Assembly: GCA_017626395.1 (NCBI GenBank)
Contig: JAGAIU010000078.1
Location: 124,001-188,000 of the forward strand
Direction of reading: 5' to 3'
Length of the DNA stretch: 64,000 bases
Source: Clostridia bacterium
GTDB lineage: Bacteria; Bacillota; Clostridia; TANB77; CAG-465
The position numbers and the translations under genes were made by a program. Below, piece after piece: positions 55,949 to 64,000 of this stretch (its first letter is position 1; the number at the start of each line of letters is the position of its first letter). The notes under the pieces are model-generated. The model had not been told where the DNA came from. It worked only from the letters and a program-made list of their open reading frames with translations, and made no database searches.

Positions 55949-57475
55949 ATGGGAAAAATATATAAATATACCAATATAGTTTTGGAAACAATACAAAGAA
56001 ATAATAGAAAAATTAATGCAATAATTAGAAGAAGCCAAATTAGAAGAATTAAAGTATATATAATGCTACTAGGTATAATCATTTCAGTAATAAATCCAAT
56101 ATATGCTATAGATGAAAAAGAATGTAGAGTATTTTGCAGAATAGATGATAAAGTATACGTAAAATATGCTGGCAATCCGCAACCTAATTATGAGTATTAT
56201 TATAATATAGATAATAGAGAATTACCGATATATTGTGTAAATCTTGGAATGAAAGGTGCAGAAGCAGAAAAAGATGGATATGTGGTAAATGTAAAAAATA
56301 GCATTGCAGATGAAAAATTAAAAGAAATTATTTTTCAATGCTATCCGTACCAATCACTAGAAAAACTAGGAGTAGACACTATTGAACAAGCAAAATTTGC
56401 TTCTCAATTTGCAATTTGGATATATACTGCAAATTTAAATCCTGAACTTTTAGAACCAATGTATCCTGAATATAAAAATGTTGTAGAAGCAATAAAAAAT
56501 ATATATTATTTTGGTATGAATAGTAATAACAGAATATTTAATTTAACTGTAAGTGAACAAAGAATTGAAAATATAAATGGCGAGAGTTTTTATATTAGAG
56601 AAATTGAGCCAACAGATAAATATTATATGGATTACATGAAAGTAATAGCCCCTCAAGAAAGTTCTAGCATAATAAAAAATAAAGATGGATATAAAATATG
56701 TGTACCTGTTGATACTGTGGATGAAGGTTATCAAATAGATATAGATATTGAATTTGCGAATAAGGTTGCACTATATGGGGAATCTACAAAAGAAGGATTT
56801 CAAGATGTAATAATTACTGTAAAAGAAGAAGTAGCTTTAAGAGAAACATATATTATTCCTTTTGAAAATATGAAAAGTAAAGTTACAATAGTAAAGAAGG
56901 ATAAGGACACAAATACTGCAATAGAAGGGATAAAATATGAAATTCGAGACGAAAACCATAAAGTAATAGGTGAGTATAAAACAGATGATAATGGTAAAAT
57001 TGAATTAGAAGTATTAAATACAAAAAATATTTTTGTAAAAGAAATAGAAGCAGCGGATGAGTATGTTTTAGATAACAACACATATAATTTCAGTTTAAAT
57101 ACTACATTTGAAAATATTTTTGAATTATATAATGTAAAAAAGACGGGGAATATAAAAATAATTAAAAAGACAAAAGAGTACAATGAGTTAACTGGCTTAA
57201 AAGAAAATATGCCTCTACAAAATGTTTCTTTTTATATTTATGATCAAAATATGAATTTAATAGATGATGTTACAACGGATGAATTTGGTTGTGCAATTAC
57301 TAAAAGAATTCCTGTTGGTAAGTATTATATAAAAGAGTATAAAACAAATGAACATTATCAACTATTAGATGAACTAATAGAAGCTGAAATTATAGAAAAT
57401 GATGATATAACAAACATTGAAATATTAAATAACAATGTGGATATTCCTAAAAAATTACCAGTAACTGGAAGATAA
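55949..57475 (+). CDS. Thioester/Cna_B surface protein ending LPVTGR
   Basis: 508 residues and the apparent substrate of the sortase next door. An N-terminal export segment (about 37-54) follows a long basic start. LPIYCVNLG and FASQFAIWIYTAN look like the Cys and Gln of an internal thioester domain that can bond covalently to host targets. Two prealbumin-like Cna_B/SpaA modules follow (about 315-400 and 402-495). The protein ends KKLPVTGR-stop: the sorting pentapeptide is present but the usual hydrophobic anchor and positive tail are absent, and no frameshift restores them. ATG 55949 has AAGGAG upstream. Confidence 0.85.
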   Translation: MGKIYKYTNIVLETIQRNNRKINAIIRRSQIRRIKVYIMLLGIIISVINPIYAIDEKECRVFCRIDDKVYVKYAGNPQPNYEYYYNIDNRELPIYCVNLGMKGAEAEKDGYVVNVKNSIADEKLKEIIFQCYPYQSLEKLGVDTIEQAKFASQFAIWIYTANLNPELLEPMYPEYKNVVEAIKNIYYFGMNSNNRIFNLTVSEQRIENINGESFYIREIEPTDKYYMDYMKVIAPQESSSIIKNKDGYKICVPVDTVDEGYQIDIDIEFANKVALYGESTKEGFQDVIITVKEEVALRETYIIPFENMKSKVTIVKKDKDTNTAIEGIKYEIRDENHKVIGEYKTDDNGKIELEVLNTKNIFVKEIEAADEYVLDNNTYNFSLNTTFENIFELYNVKKTGNIKIIKKTKEYNELTGLKENMPLQNVSFYIYDQNMNLIDDVTTDEFGCAITKRIPVGKYYIKEYKTNEHYQLLDELIEAEIIENDDITNIEILNNNVDIPKKLPVTGR

Positions 57476-57555
57476 CATTATATTATATAAATTGTGCAAA
57501 AAATGTTGTTTTTAAAAGTTTTATATTATATAATTTGTCTTGGAGGATGATGTTT

Positions 57556-58620
57556 ATGCCGAAAACGTGGTATAAAGTTGTAATAGCTATTGTCGCAGTT
57601 ATTGCTACTATATTATTTATAGGGTTTGCAACATTAGTTTTATCTGAATATTTCCCTGAGGAAGAAGAAACATTAACAGTTGAAGGAAGTTCTGTAAAAG
57701 AGATAAAAGCAGGCGATGAAATAGATATTATTACGTACAATTTAGGGTATTTATCTTTAGATAATACACAAGATTTCTTTATGGATGGAGGAAAAAGTGT
57801 TAGACCTAAAACAGCTTCAAATGTTACTAAAAACTTAGCAGCAGTTAAAAATTTTATGCAAAATCAAGATGCAGATATGTATCTATTCCAAGAAGTAGAT
57901 ATAAATGCTAAGAGATCATATGAAATTAATGAATATAAAGGACTAACAGAAGAATTTGAAGGTACAACAACTTTTGCATATATGTTTAATTCACTATATA
58001 TTCCATATCCAATATTTGATAGTGTTGGACATGTAGAAAGTGGTCTTGCTACTCTTAGTAAATTAGACACTATTGAATCAACAAGAATTGCATTACCTAG
58101 TGCATATAGTTGGCCTATGAGAGCTGTTATGTATAAAAATTGCCTAGTAGAACATAGAATAAATATAAGAGAAAATGAAAAAGAATTAGTAGTGTACAAT
58201 ATTCATTTAGATGCTTATGGAAAAGAAGAAGGTAAGACAGAGCAACTGGATAAATTAGTGGCTATTATGCAAGAAGAATATGAAAAAGGAAATTATGTTA
58301 TTGCAGGTGGAGATTTTAACCAAACATTTCCAGGTGTAGATACAGAAAAATTCCCTATTATTAGCACTGAAAATTACGTTCCTAATCAATTACCGGAAGA
58401 TTACTTACCAGAAGGATGGAAATTTGCGGTAGATGTAGATAGTCCTACTACAAGATTATTAAATGAAGAATATAGTGGTAATTATGAAAATACACAATTA
58501 TATGTGGTTGATGGATATATAATATCTCCAAATATAGAATGCAAATCTGTAGAAACTATAGAAAATAATTTCTCATATAGTGATCATCATCCGGTAAAAA
58601 TAAGAATAAAATTAAAATAA
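57556..58620 (+). CDS. Membrane-anchored endonuclease/exonuclease/phosphatase-family protein
   Basis: 354 residues: an N-terminal membrane segment (about 6-30) and an EEP domain with DIITYNLGYL, YLFQEVD, VYNIHLDA, IAGGDFNQTF and SDHHPVKI, giving the full Asn/Glu/His/Asp/Asn/Asp/His active site. Possible substrates are nucleic acids, phospholipids or phosphoinositides; secreted members are sometimes virulence factors. TTGGAGG lies 9 bases before ATG 57556. Confidence 0.85.
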   Translation: MPKTWYKVVIAIVAVIATILFIGFATLVLSEYFPEEEETLTVEGSSVKEIKAGDEIDIITYNLGYLSLDNTQDFFMDGGKSVRPKTASNVTKNLAAVKNFMQNQDADMYLFQEVDINAKRSYEINEYKGLTEEFEGTTTFAYMFNSLYIPYPIFDSVGHVESGLATLSKLDTIESTRIALPSAYSWPMRAVMYKNCLVEHRINIRENEKELVVYNIHLDAYGKEEGKTEQLDKLVAIMQEEYEKGNYVIAGGDFNQTFPGVDTEKFPIISTENYVPNQLPEDYLPEGWKFAVDVDSPTTRLLNEEYSGNYENTQLYVVDGYIISPNIECKSVETIENNFSYSDHHPVKIRIKLK

Positions 58621-58636
58621 GGAAGGAATATAATCT

Positions 58637-59818
58637 ATGGAAATAAAAAACAATGTATATTATGTTGGTGTTTTAGATAAGGATTTAAAAGTATTTGATG
58701 TTGTAATGAAACTAAAATATGGTACTTCATACAATTCTTATTTAATTAAAGGAAAAAAATATACAGCAATAGTAGATACTGTAAAGAGTGAATTTGTTGA
58801 GCAGTATATAAAAAACATAGAGCAATATATAGATATAAAAGATGTTAATTACTTAATAGTTAATCATAGTGAACCTGATCATGCAGGTTGTATAGAAAAA
58901 TTGTTAGAAATTAATCCAAACATAGAAGTATGTGGCACTAAAATGGCAATAGATTTTATTAGAAATATTCTAAATTTTGACTTTAAATCAAGTGTACTAA
59001 CCGCAAACGATAGTATAGATTTAGGGGAAAAAGAATTAAAATTCTTTGCTTTCCCAATGTTGCATTGGCCAGATTCTATGTATACTTATTTAAAAGAAGA
59101 TAAAATGTTATTTACATGTGATTCATTTGGTGTACATTATGCTAGTGAAAAGTTATATAATGATTTAGAAAAAGATATAGCAGATGAATATAAATATTAT
59201 TTTGATAATATTCTAGGACCATTTAAAAAACCATTTTTAGAAAATGCACTAAAAAAGATTTCTTTAATACCAATAGAATATATTTGTCCTGGACATGGAC
59301 TAATTATTAGGAAAAATCCTGAAAAACATATTGAACAATATAAAAAATGGTGTGAAGAAGAAGAATTTTGTCAAAATAAAATAACTATATGTTATATGTC
59401 TTCTTATGGTTATACCAAAAAGATTGCTAAAGCATTAATTGAAGGATTAAATAGATGTGATGTGGTAGTAAAAGAATATGACTTACAAATAGATGATATT
59501 GAGGAGGCTAAAAAAGATTTAGCAACTTCTGAGGGAATAATACTTGGATCACCTACAATATTATCTGATTCGTTACCAGAAGTATATCAAGTAATGACAG
59601 CTTTAAATCCTATTATAAATAAAGGGATGTCAGCTTTATCTTTCGGGTCTTATGCTTGGAGTGGAGAGGCGGCAATTAATATTAATCAATGTTTTAGAAT
59701 GCTAAGATTTAATATTCCATTTGAACCAATAAGAATAAAATTGAATCCTTCAGAATACGACTTAGAACAAATAAGAAATATTGGTGAAGAATTTGCTAAA
59801 ACTATAATTAAAGACTAA
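58637..59818 (+). CDS. fprA: Flavodiiron protein (A-type flavoprotein)
   Basis: Reduces O2 to water or NO to N2O in anaerobes. The N-terminal diiron beta-lactamase-fold domain has HSEPDH (77-82), LHWPDSM, CDSFG and CPGHG; the C-terminal flavodoxin domain begins near residue 253 (ICYMSSYGYTKKIAKALIEG). 393 residues, no rubredoxin fusion. AAGGAAGG precedes the ATG. It marks an oxygen-detoxifying anaerobe. Confidence 0.95.
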   Translation: MEIKNNVYYVGVLDKDLKVFDVVMKLKYGTSYNSYLIKGKKYTAIVDTVKSEFVEQYIKNIEQYIDIKDVNYLIVNHSEPDHAGCIEKLLEINPNIEVCGTKMAIDFIRNILNFDFKSSVLTANDSIDLGEKELKFFAFPMLHWPDSMYTYLKEDKMLFTCDSFGVHYASEKLYNDLEKDIADEYKYYFDNILGPFKKPFLENALKKISLIPIEYICPGHGLIIRKNPEKHIEQYKKWCEEEEFCQNKITICYMSSYGYTKKIAKALIEGLNRCDVVVKEYDLQIDDIEEAKKDLATSEGIILGSPTILSDSLPEVYQVMTALNPIINKGMSALSFGSYAWSGEAAININQCFRMLRFNIPFEPIRIKLNPSEYDLEQIRNIGEEFAKTIIKD

Positions 59819-59845
59819 AAAAGTGCAGAGTAATCTGCATTTTTC
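59819..59845 (+). terminator. Intrinsic terminator
   Basis: AAGTGCAGA (59821-59829), loop GTAA, TCTGCATTTTT (59834-59844). Confidence 0.75.
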
Positions 59846-59892
59846 TTGTCTTATTTACGCTAATATATTATAATTTGAATAGGTGAAAATAA

Positions 59893-60744
59893 ATGTTAGA
59901 AATAATTGGAATTTCTATAATAGCACTTTTTATAGTGTTTATTATTTTGGTATATATAAGTACAAATATAATAAAAATAAAAAGATACACTGTCAATAAT
60001 TCTAAATTACCTAAAGAATTTGATGGATTAAAAATTGTTCATATAAGTGATGTTCATAGTAAAATATTTGGTGAAAATAATAGTGGTATAGTAAATAGAG
60101 TATTAAAAATAAATCCAGATATAGTTATTATGAGCGGAGATATAATAGACAAACGTGAAAAAGATATGGAAAAATTTGTTTCTATGTATAAAACAATATA
60201 TGAAAAATATCCTACATATTATTCAATTGGAAATCATGAAAGAAATTTAGGATGGAAAAAATATAAGAAATATCTGAAAATGTTGCAAAGTTGTGGAGTT
60301 CATGTTATTATTAACGGCAGCGAAAAATTAATTAAGAATGATAATCACATTGCAATAAACGCTTTAAAGTTTAGAGAAAATATGCAACCAAAGGTTTTAA
60401 CTAGAGAAAAAGAAGAAGAATTTGTTAGCTATATGAGAAATAAATTAAGAAATCTAAATACAAATGATTTCAATATCTTAATAGCTCACGATCCTGAAAA
60501 TTTTAAGATGTATAAAAAACTTGGTGTTGACTTGGTATTTTCAGGACATGTTCATGGTGGTTTAATAAGAATTGGAAAAATTTGCTTATTATCACCTAGA
60601 AGAACATTTTTCCCTAAATATTCATATGGGAAAACGACAGAAGAAAATACAACAATAATTACTAGTTCTGGTATGGGTAAAGCAACTTTACCTATTAGGC
60701 TTTTTAATAGACCAGAAATAGTTGTAGTAACTTTAAAAAAGTAG
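59893..60744 (+). CDS. Membrane-anchored metallophosphoesterase (YkuE-like)
   Basis: 283 residues: one N-terminal membrane segment (about 4-24) and a calcineurin-type phosphoesterase domain: ISDVHS (D53, H55), MSGDIID, IGNHE, ILIAHDPE and SGHVHGG, all metal ligands present. Similar YkuE/YaeI proteins act on lipid or wall intermediates. The start has AGGTGAA upstream. Substrate not evident. Confidence 0.9.
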   Translation: MLEIIGISIIALFIVFIILVYISTNIIKIKRYTVNNSKLPKEFDGLKIVHISDVHSKIFGENNSGIVNRVLKINPDIVIMSGDIIDKREKDMEKFVSMYKTIYEKYPTYYSIGNHERNLGWKKYKKYLKMLQSCGVHVIINGSEKLIKNDNHIAINALKFRENMQPKVLTREKEEEFVSYMRNKLRNLNTNDFNILIAHDPENFKMYKKLGVDLVFSGHVHGGLIRIGKICLLSPRRTFFPKYSYGKTTEENTTIITSSGMGKATLPIRLFNRPEIVVVTLKK

Positions 60745-60752
60745 AAAAAGTG

Positions 60753-60782
60753 TTATCTTAACTTGTTAAGATAATATTTTTT
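60753..60782 (+). terminator. Intrinsic terminator
   Basis: TTATCTTAAC (60753-60762), TT, GTTAAGATAA (60765-60774), then T. Confidence 0.85.
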
Positions 60783-60803
60783 TGATAAAATATATCGATA
60801 AAG

Positions 60804-60832
60804 TTGCAAAATTATGTAATGTGTGCTATAAT
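60804..60832 (+). promoter_or_regulatory. Promoter of the polysaccharide-control operon
   Basis: TTGCAA (60804-60809), 17-base spacer, TATAAT (60827-60832). Confidence 0.75.
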
Positions 60833-60861
60833 TAAATTACGTGTTTTATGGGGAGGAAAAA

Positions 60862-61593
60862 ATGGAAGAGTTAGATATAATCGAACTATTATATGCTCTA
60901 AAGAAAAGAATAAAATATATAGTAATAGCTGTAGTTGTATTTGCAATAATTGGGTTAGTATATTCTAAATTTTTAGTAACACCTATGTACAAATCAAGCA
61001 CTACATTTGTTCTTTCAAAATCAACTGAAAATAATGTTCAAGTAGAAAATGCAAGTAGCGAAGCTATAACACAAAATGATATAACTTTAAACTCAAAACT
61101 TGTATCTACATATAGTGAAATAATTAAAAGTAAAACAATTGCTAAAGAAGTTATAAATTCTTTAGGATTAGATATGACTGTAGAAGAGTTCAAATCAAAT
61201 GTTACAGTTACTTCAAAGGACGACACAGAATTAATAGAGATAACTGTATCAAATGAAAACGGAAAAATTGCTGCAGACATAGCAAATTCTTTAGCAGAAG
61301 TATTTAGAGAAAAAGTTTATGAAGTATATAAAATAGATAACTTATCAATTATAGATATTGCAGAAGAAGCAATTGAGCCATACAATATAGGAACTGTAAA
61401 AAATATAGTTCTATTTGCAATGGTTGGACTTGTTTTATCTTGTGGTGTAATATTCTTAATTGTTTATTTTGATGATACTATCAAAGATGAAAAAGATATT
61501 GAAGCTTTACTTAATATACCAGTTATTGCTTCTATACCTAAATTAGAAGATAATGATGAAGGAGGATTTTTTAAATGGAAAAAAGTGAAATAA
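60862..61593 (+). CDS. Wzz/CpsC-type chain-length and kinase-activator protein
   Basis: 243 residues with two membrane segments (about 19-38 and 176-198) flanking an extracellular domain (TPMYKSSTTFVLSK and ITVSNENGKIAADIANSLAE). In Gram-positives this protein controls capsule or exopolysaccharide chain length and activates the tyrosine kinase encoded next. The cytoplasmic tail ends GGFFKWKKVK. ATG 60862 has GGGGAGG upstream. It overlaps the kinase gene by 19 bases. Confidence 0.9.
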   Translation: MEELDIIELLYALKKRIKYIVIAVVVFAIIGLVYSKFLVTPMYKSSTTFVLSKSTENNVQVENASSEAITQNDITLNSKLVSTYSEIIKSKTIAKEVINSLGLDMTVEEFKSNVTVTSKDDTELIEITVSNENGKIAADIANSLAEVFREKVYEVYKIDNLSIIDIAEEAIEPYNIGTVKNIVLFAMVGLVLSCGVIFLIVYFDDTIKDEKDIEALLNIPVIASIPKLEDNDEGGFFKWKKVK

Positions 61594-62297
61594 TTGTTAA
61601 TGATTTCCCACGTTCACCTGTATCAGAATCTTTTAGATTATTTAGAACAAACTTATTTTATTTATTTGATAATGAAGAAAGTAAAACAATATGTTTAACT
61701 AGTTCTAATGCTAGTGAAGGTAAAAGTTGGGTTACAGCCAACCTTGCAATTTCTTGTGCTCAATATGGTAAAAAAGTATTAATAATTGATGCTGACTTAA
61801 GAAAGGGTAGACAACATAGAATATTTAAAAAATCTAATAGAACAGGTTTATCAGATTTATTAAAAAATCTTAGAGGAACTGTAAAAGAAGATGAAGTTCA
61901 AAAAATAGAAGAAGAACTTACAGTAAAAATTCAAGATACAGAAATTAATAATGTATATCTATTAACTTCTGGTCCAGTACCTTTTAATCCTTCTGAATTA
62001 TTAGGAACTGCCAATATCGAATTCTTATTAAATCTTTTAAAGAAAGAATTTGATTTAATAATAATAGATACTCCACCAGCTTCTATAATAACAGATGCTC
62101 TATTATTTGCTACAAAAGTAGATTATATGTTTATAGTTGCATCTTCAAGAAAAACTAAAAAAGAACTACTTTTAAGTACTAAGAAAGCTATAGAATCTGT
62201 AGGCGGAAAAATACCAGGTATTATCTTAAATGAAATATCTACTGAAAGAAGAAAAGAATATTCAAAATCATATCAAAAATATGTTATTGAAAAATAG
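61575..62297 (+). CDS. CpsD/CapB-type BY-kinase
   Basis: 240 residues, a bacterial tyrosine autokinase. Walker A is SSNASEGKS (43-51), Walker A' is LIIDADLRKG (69-78), and LIIIDTPPAS is Walker B. The C-terminus RRKEYSKSYQKYVIEK carries three tyrosines in the spacing of the autophosphorylation cluster. GGAGG lies in the end of the preceding gene, so the two are coupled. Confidence 0.92.
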   Translation: MEKSEIIVNDFPRSPVSESFRLFRTNLFYLFDNEESKTICLTSSNASEGKSWVTANLAISCAQYGKKVLIIDADLRKGRQHRIFKKSNRTGLSDLLKNLRGTVKEDEVQKIEEELTVKIQDTEINNVYLLTSGPVPFNPSELLGTANIEFLLNLLKKEFDLIIIDTPPASIITDALLFATKVDYMFIVASSRKTKKELLLSTKKAIESVGGKIPGIILNEISTERRKEYSKSYQKYVIEK

Positions 62298-62310
62298 TAA
62301 TAAAATTTTA

Positions 62311-62344
62311 ATAAAGTAAATAGCAATATTTACTTTATTTTTTT
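62311..62344 (+). terminator. Intrinsic terminator inside the exopolysaccharide module
   Basis: ATAAAGTAAATA (62311-62322), loop GCAA, TATTTACTTTAT (62327-62338), then T. It separates the kinase from the phosphatase gene. Confidence 0.8.
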
Positions 62345-62361
62345 GAAAGGAGGAGTTGTAA

Positions 62362-63108
62362 ATGATAGATATGCATTGTCATATAGTACCATATACAGAT
62401 GATGGTGCAAAAGATACACAAACATCAATAGAGATGGGAAGAAAAGCTGAAAGTTTAGGATATAAATCTATTCTTGCAACTTCTCATTATATTGTTCATG
62501 ACAATGAGTTAGTAAATAGAGAATTTGTTTCTAATATAGATAAATTAAATGAATTGTATGAAATAGAAAAAATAGATTTAAAGGTATATCCTGCCAATGA
62601 AGTCTTTTTTACTAATGATATTGTTGAACTTATACAAAATAAAAAAGTTTGTACTTTAGCTAATTCAAGATATGTATTAATAGAGTTACCATTATTCAAT
62701 AAAATAATCCCTATGAATGTATATGATGAATTTAATAAATTACAAGATGCAGGATACATTCCTGTACTTGCACATCCAGAAAGATACGATTTTGTAACCG
62801 AAAATATAGAAACTCTTGTTACACTTATTGAATCAGGGGTTTTACTACAAGCTAACATCGCTAGTATAAGTGGAAAATATGGAAGTCAAGCTAAAAAAAA
62901 CTTAAAGAAAATGTTAAAACGTAATATGGTACATTTTTTAGGTACAGATTCACATACTACATCTGTGTATGAAATATACGAAAAATGTATGAAAAAAATA
63001 AAGAAATTAGTTAATGATGAAGAAAGATTTGAAAAGATTTTAATTGAAAATCCAAATCATGTAGTTAATGATGAAAAAATAGATATTTGGTATCCAAAAT
63101 ATAAATAA
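62362..63108 (+). CDS. CpsB/YwqE-type PHP tyrosine phosphatase
   Basis: 248 residues, a metal-dependent PHP-domain phosphatase that dephosphorylates the BY-kinase. IDMHCHIVPYTDDGAKD (H5, H7), LATSHYI, LAHPERYD and LGTDSHTTS carry the metal ligands. AAAGGAGGAG precedes the ATG. Completes the Wzz-kinase-phosphatase set; no glycosyltransferase genes lie in the window. Confidence 0.93.
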   Translation: MIDMHCHIVPYTDDGAKDTQTSIEMGRKAESLGYKSILATSHYIVHDNELVNREFVSNIDKLNELYEIEKIDLKVYPANEVFFTNDIVELIQNKKVCTLANSRYVLIELPLFNKIIPMNVYDEFNKLQDAGYIPVLAHPERYDFVTENIETLVTLIESGVLLQANIASISGKYGSQAKKNLKKMLKRNMVHFLGTDSHTTSVYEIYEKCMKKIKKLVNDEERFEKILIENPNHVVNDEKIDIWYPKYK

Positions 63109-63138
63109 ATCTCGAAGTTTGTACATCGAGATTTTTTT
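63108..63138 (+). terminator. Intrinsic terminator
   Basis: AATCTCGA (63108-63115), loop of ten, TCGAGATT (63126-63133), then T-run. Confidence 0.8.
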
Positions 63139-63184
63139 ATTTATTTTTTTTATTTTGTATGTTATAATCTGTTTAGGTGATAAT

Positions 63185-64000
63185 ATGAATGATAAAAAAG
63201 AAAGAGCTTTAATAGTAGGTGTAAATGTAGATTATCAAGAAAATTTTACTAAATTAATGGACGAACTTGAAAATTTAGCACTTGCTTGTGACATAGAAGT
63301 TGCAGGAAGAGAAACTCAAAATTTAATAGAGATAAATAAACCTTTGTATTTAGGCAAAGGTAAAGCTGAAGAAATAGCGGTACTTGCAAAAGAATTAAAT
63401 GTTGATGTAGTAATTTTTAATAATGAATTATCACATACTCAACTTAGAAATTTACAAAAAATAATAGAATGTCCTATATTAGATAGAACATCATTAATAT
63501 TAGATATATTTTCAAGAAGAGCTAGAACTAAAGAAGCTAAATTACAAGTTGAAGTTGCAAGACTTGAATATATGTTACCAAGACTTGTAGGACTACATTC
63601 ATCTCTTGGAAGACAAGGTGGAGGATCTGGACTTAGTAATAAAGGTTCTGGTGAAAAGAAACTAGAGTTAGATAGAAGAAGAATAGAAGATAAACTTTCA
63701 GACTTAAGAAAAGAATTAGAAGAGCTTTCAAAAGATAGAGAAATACAAAGAAAACAAAGAGAAGAATCAGATATTCCACTTGTATCATTAGTTGGTTATA
63801 CCAATGCTGGAAAATCTAGTTTAATGAACTATATGATAGACAGATTTGTAAAAGATGATGATAAAAAAGTTCTTGAAGAAGATATGCTATTTGCTACACT
63901 TGAAACGTCTGTTAGAAAAATAGAATTAGAAGATAATAGAAAATTTTTATTATCTGATACAGTAGGATTTATAAGTGAATTACCACATGATCTTATAAAA
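63185..64000 (+). CDS. hflX: GTPase HflX (partial, runs off the window)
   Basis: 272 codons to the window end without a stop. ALIVGVNVDYQENF, YLGKGKAEEIA, LDRTSLILDIFSRRARTKE and HSSLGRQGGGSG form the HflX N-terminal domain; the G domain begins with P-loop GYTNAGKSSLMN and G3 DTVGF. HflX splits stalled or hibernating ribosomes. AGGTGAT lies 5 bases before the ATG; a TATAAT is at about 63163. Confidence 0.95.
   Translation, partial: MNDKKERALIVGVNVDYQENFTKLMDELENLALACDIEVAGRETQNLIEINKPLYLGKGKAEEIAVLAKELNVDVVIFNNELSHTQLRNLQKIIECPILDRTSLILDIFSRRARTKEAKLQVEVARLEYMLPRLVGLHSSLGRQGGGSGLSNKGSGEKKLELDRRRIEDKLSDLRKELEELSKDREIQRKQREESDIPLVSLVGYTNAGKSSLMNYMIDRFVKDDDKKVLEEDMLFATLETSVRKIELEDNRKFLLSDTVGFISELPHDLIK

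Noticed and set aside
57476-57555. A frameshift hiding the membrane anchor of the LPVTG protein
   Set aside because: The other frames after the stop contain stops or give polar sequence and the ribosome site of the next gene; none gives a hydrophobic helix followed by a basic tail.
1-64000. CRISPR arrays, insertion sequences or prophage
   Set aside because: No regularly spaced direct repeats, transposase, integrase or phage structural genes were found; the many inverted repeats are terminators or RNA stems.

Overview
The window is AT-rich (roughly 28-30% GC by eye) bacterial chromosome using the standard code (TGA, TAA and TAG all act as stops). It carries near-consensus sigma-A promoters with 17-base spacers, strong Shine-Dalgarno sites, a T-box leader, a SAM-I riboswitch, the mother-cell sporulation sigma factor SigK and an M23 peptidase of SpoIIQ type. 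Together these point to a spore-forming (or recently spore-forming) low-GC Clostridia-type Firmicute, probably an uncultured anaerobe: it has a ferredoxin, a flavodiiron protein and a PflX-type radical SAM protein. No prophage, transposase or CRISPR array was seen.

Layout. 0-3 kb: end of metG, then lepB, holB, ricT and a 2[4Fe-4S] ferredoxin. 3-5.4 kb: an unusual group of HipA-related genes, namely three small proteins resembling the HipA N-terminal subdomain and one degenerate HipA/HipT-like kinase. 5.4-8.6 kb: a valine T-box leader, a small membrane protein and valS. 8.7-12.9 kb: a putative lipoprotein and two paralogous acidic membrane-anchored proteins, followed by a structured non-coding stretch and a promoter- and terminator-equipped tRNA-like small RNA. 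12.9-19.8 kb: a PflX-like radical SAM protein, dapF behind a hairpin covering its start site, a Nudix hydrolase, a series of small unknown genes each with its own promoter and terminator, a TtcA-like protein and a mutarotase-like protein. 19.8-31.2 kb: SAM-riboswitch metK, exonuclease, GrpB, peroxiredoxin with a Cys-rich microprotein, membrane proteins, a membrane-anchored CYTH protein, AIM24, an atypical ROK kinase, an ABC-F ATPase and two identical tRNA-Leu genes.

31-48 kb: HD protein, D-Ala-D-Ala carboxypeptidase, acyl-ACP thioesterase, tRNA-Glu, hemolysin III, tyrS, YqeG phosphatase, prepilin peptidase, endonuclease IV, U32 protein, then a four-gene operon (solute-binding/VWA fusion, XpaC, a second solute-binding protein, TelA), a CorC-type CBS membrane protein, an M23 peptidase, a pentapeptide-repeat protein and a DUF3137 protein. 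48-49.4 kb: oapA and, upstream on the same strand, a roughly 600-nt RNA that I identify as OLE RNA. 49.5-64 kb: ComEC-like hydrolase, DUF3006, sigK, adenosine deaminase, small unknown proteins, a sortase with a thioester/Cna_B surface protein, an exo/endonuclease/phosphatase-family protein, a flavodiiron protein, a metallophosphoesterase, a Wzz/BY-kinase/PHP-phosphatase exopolysaccharide control module and the start of hflX.

The most interesting items are the OLE RNA/OapA locus, the tRNA-like small RNA without an anticodon loop at 12.7-12.8 kb, the split HipA-like cluster at 3-5.4 kb, the VWA/solute-binding/XpaC/TelA operon at 39.8-44.4 kb, and a surface protein whose LPVTG motif lies at the extreme C-terminus (LPVTGR-stop) with no membrane anchor, an ending partly shared by two other proteins here.
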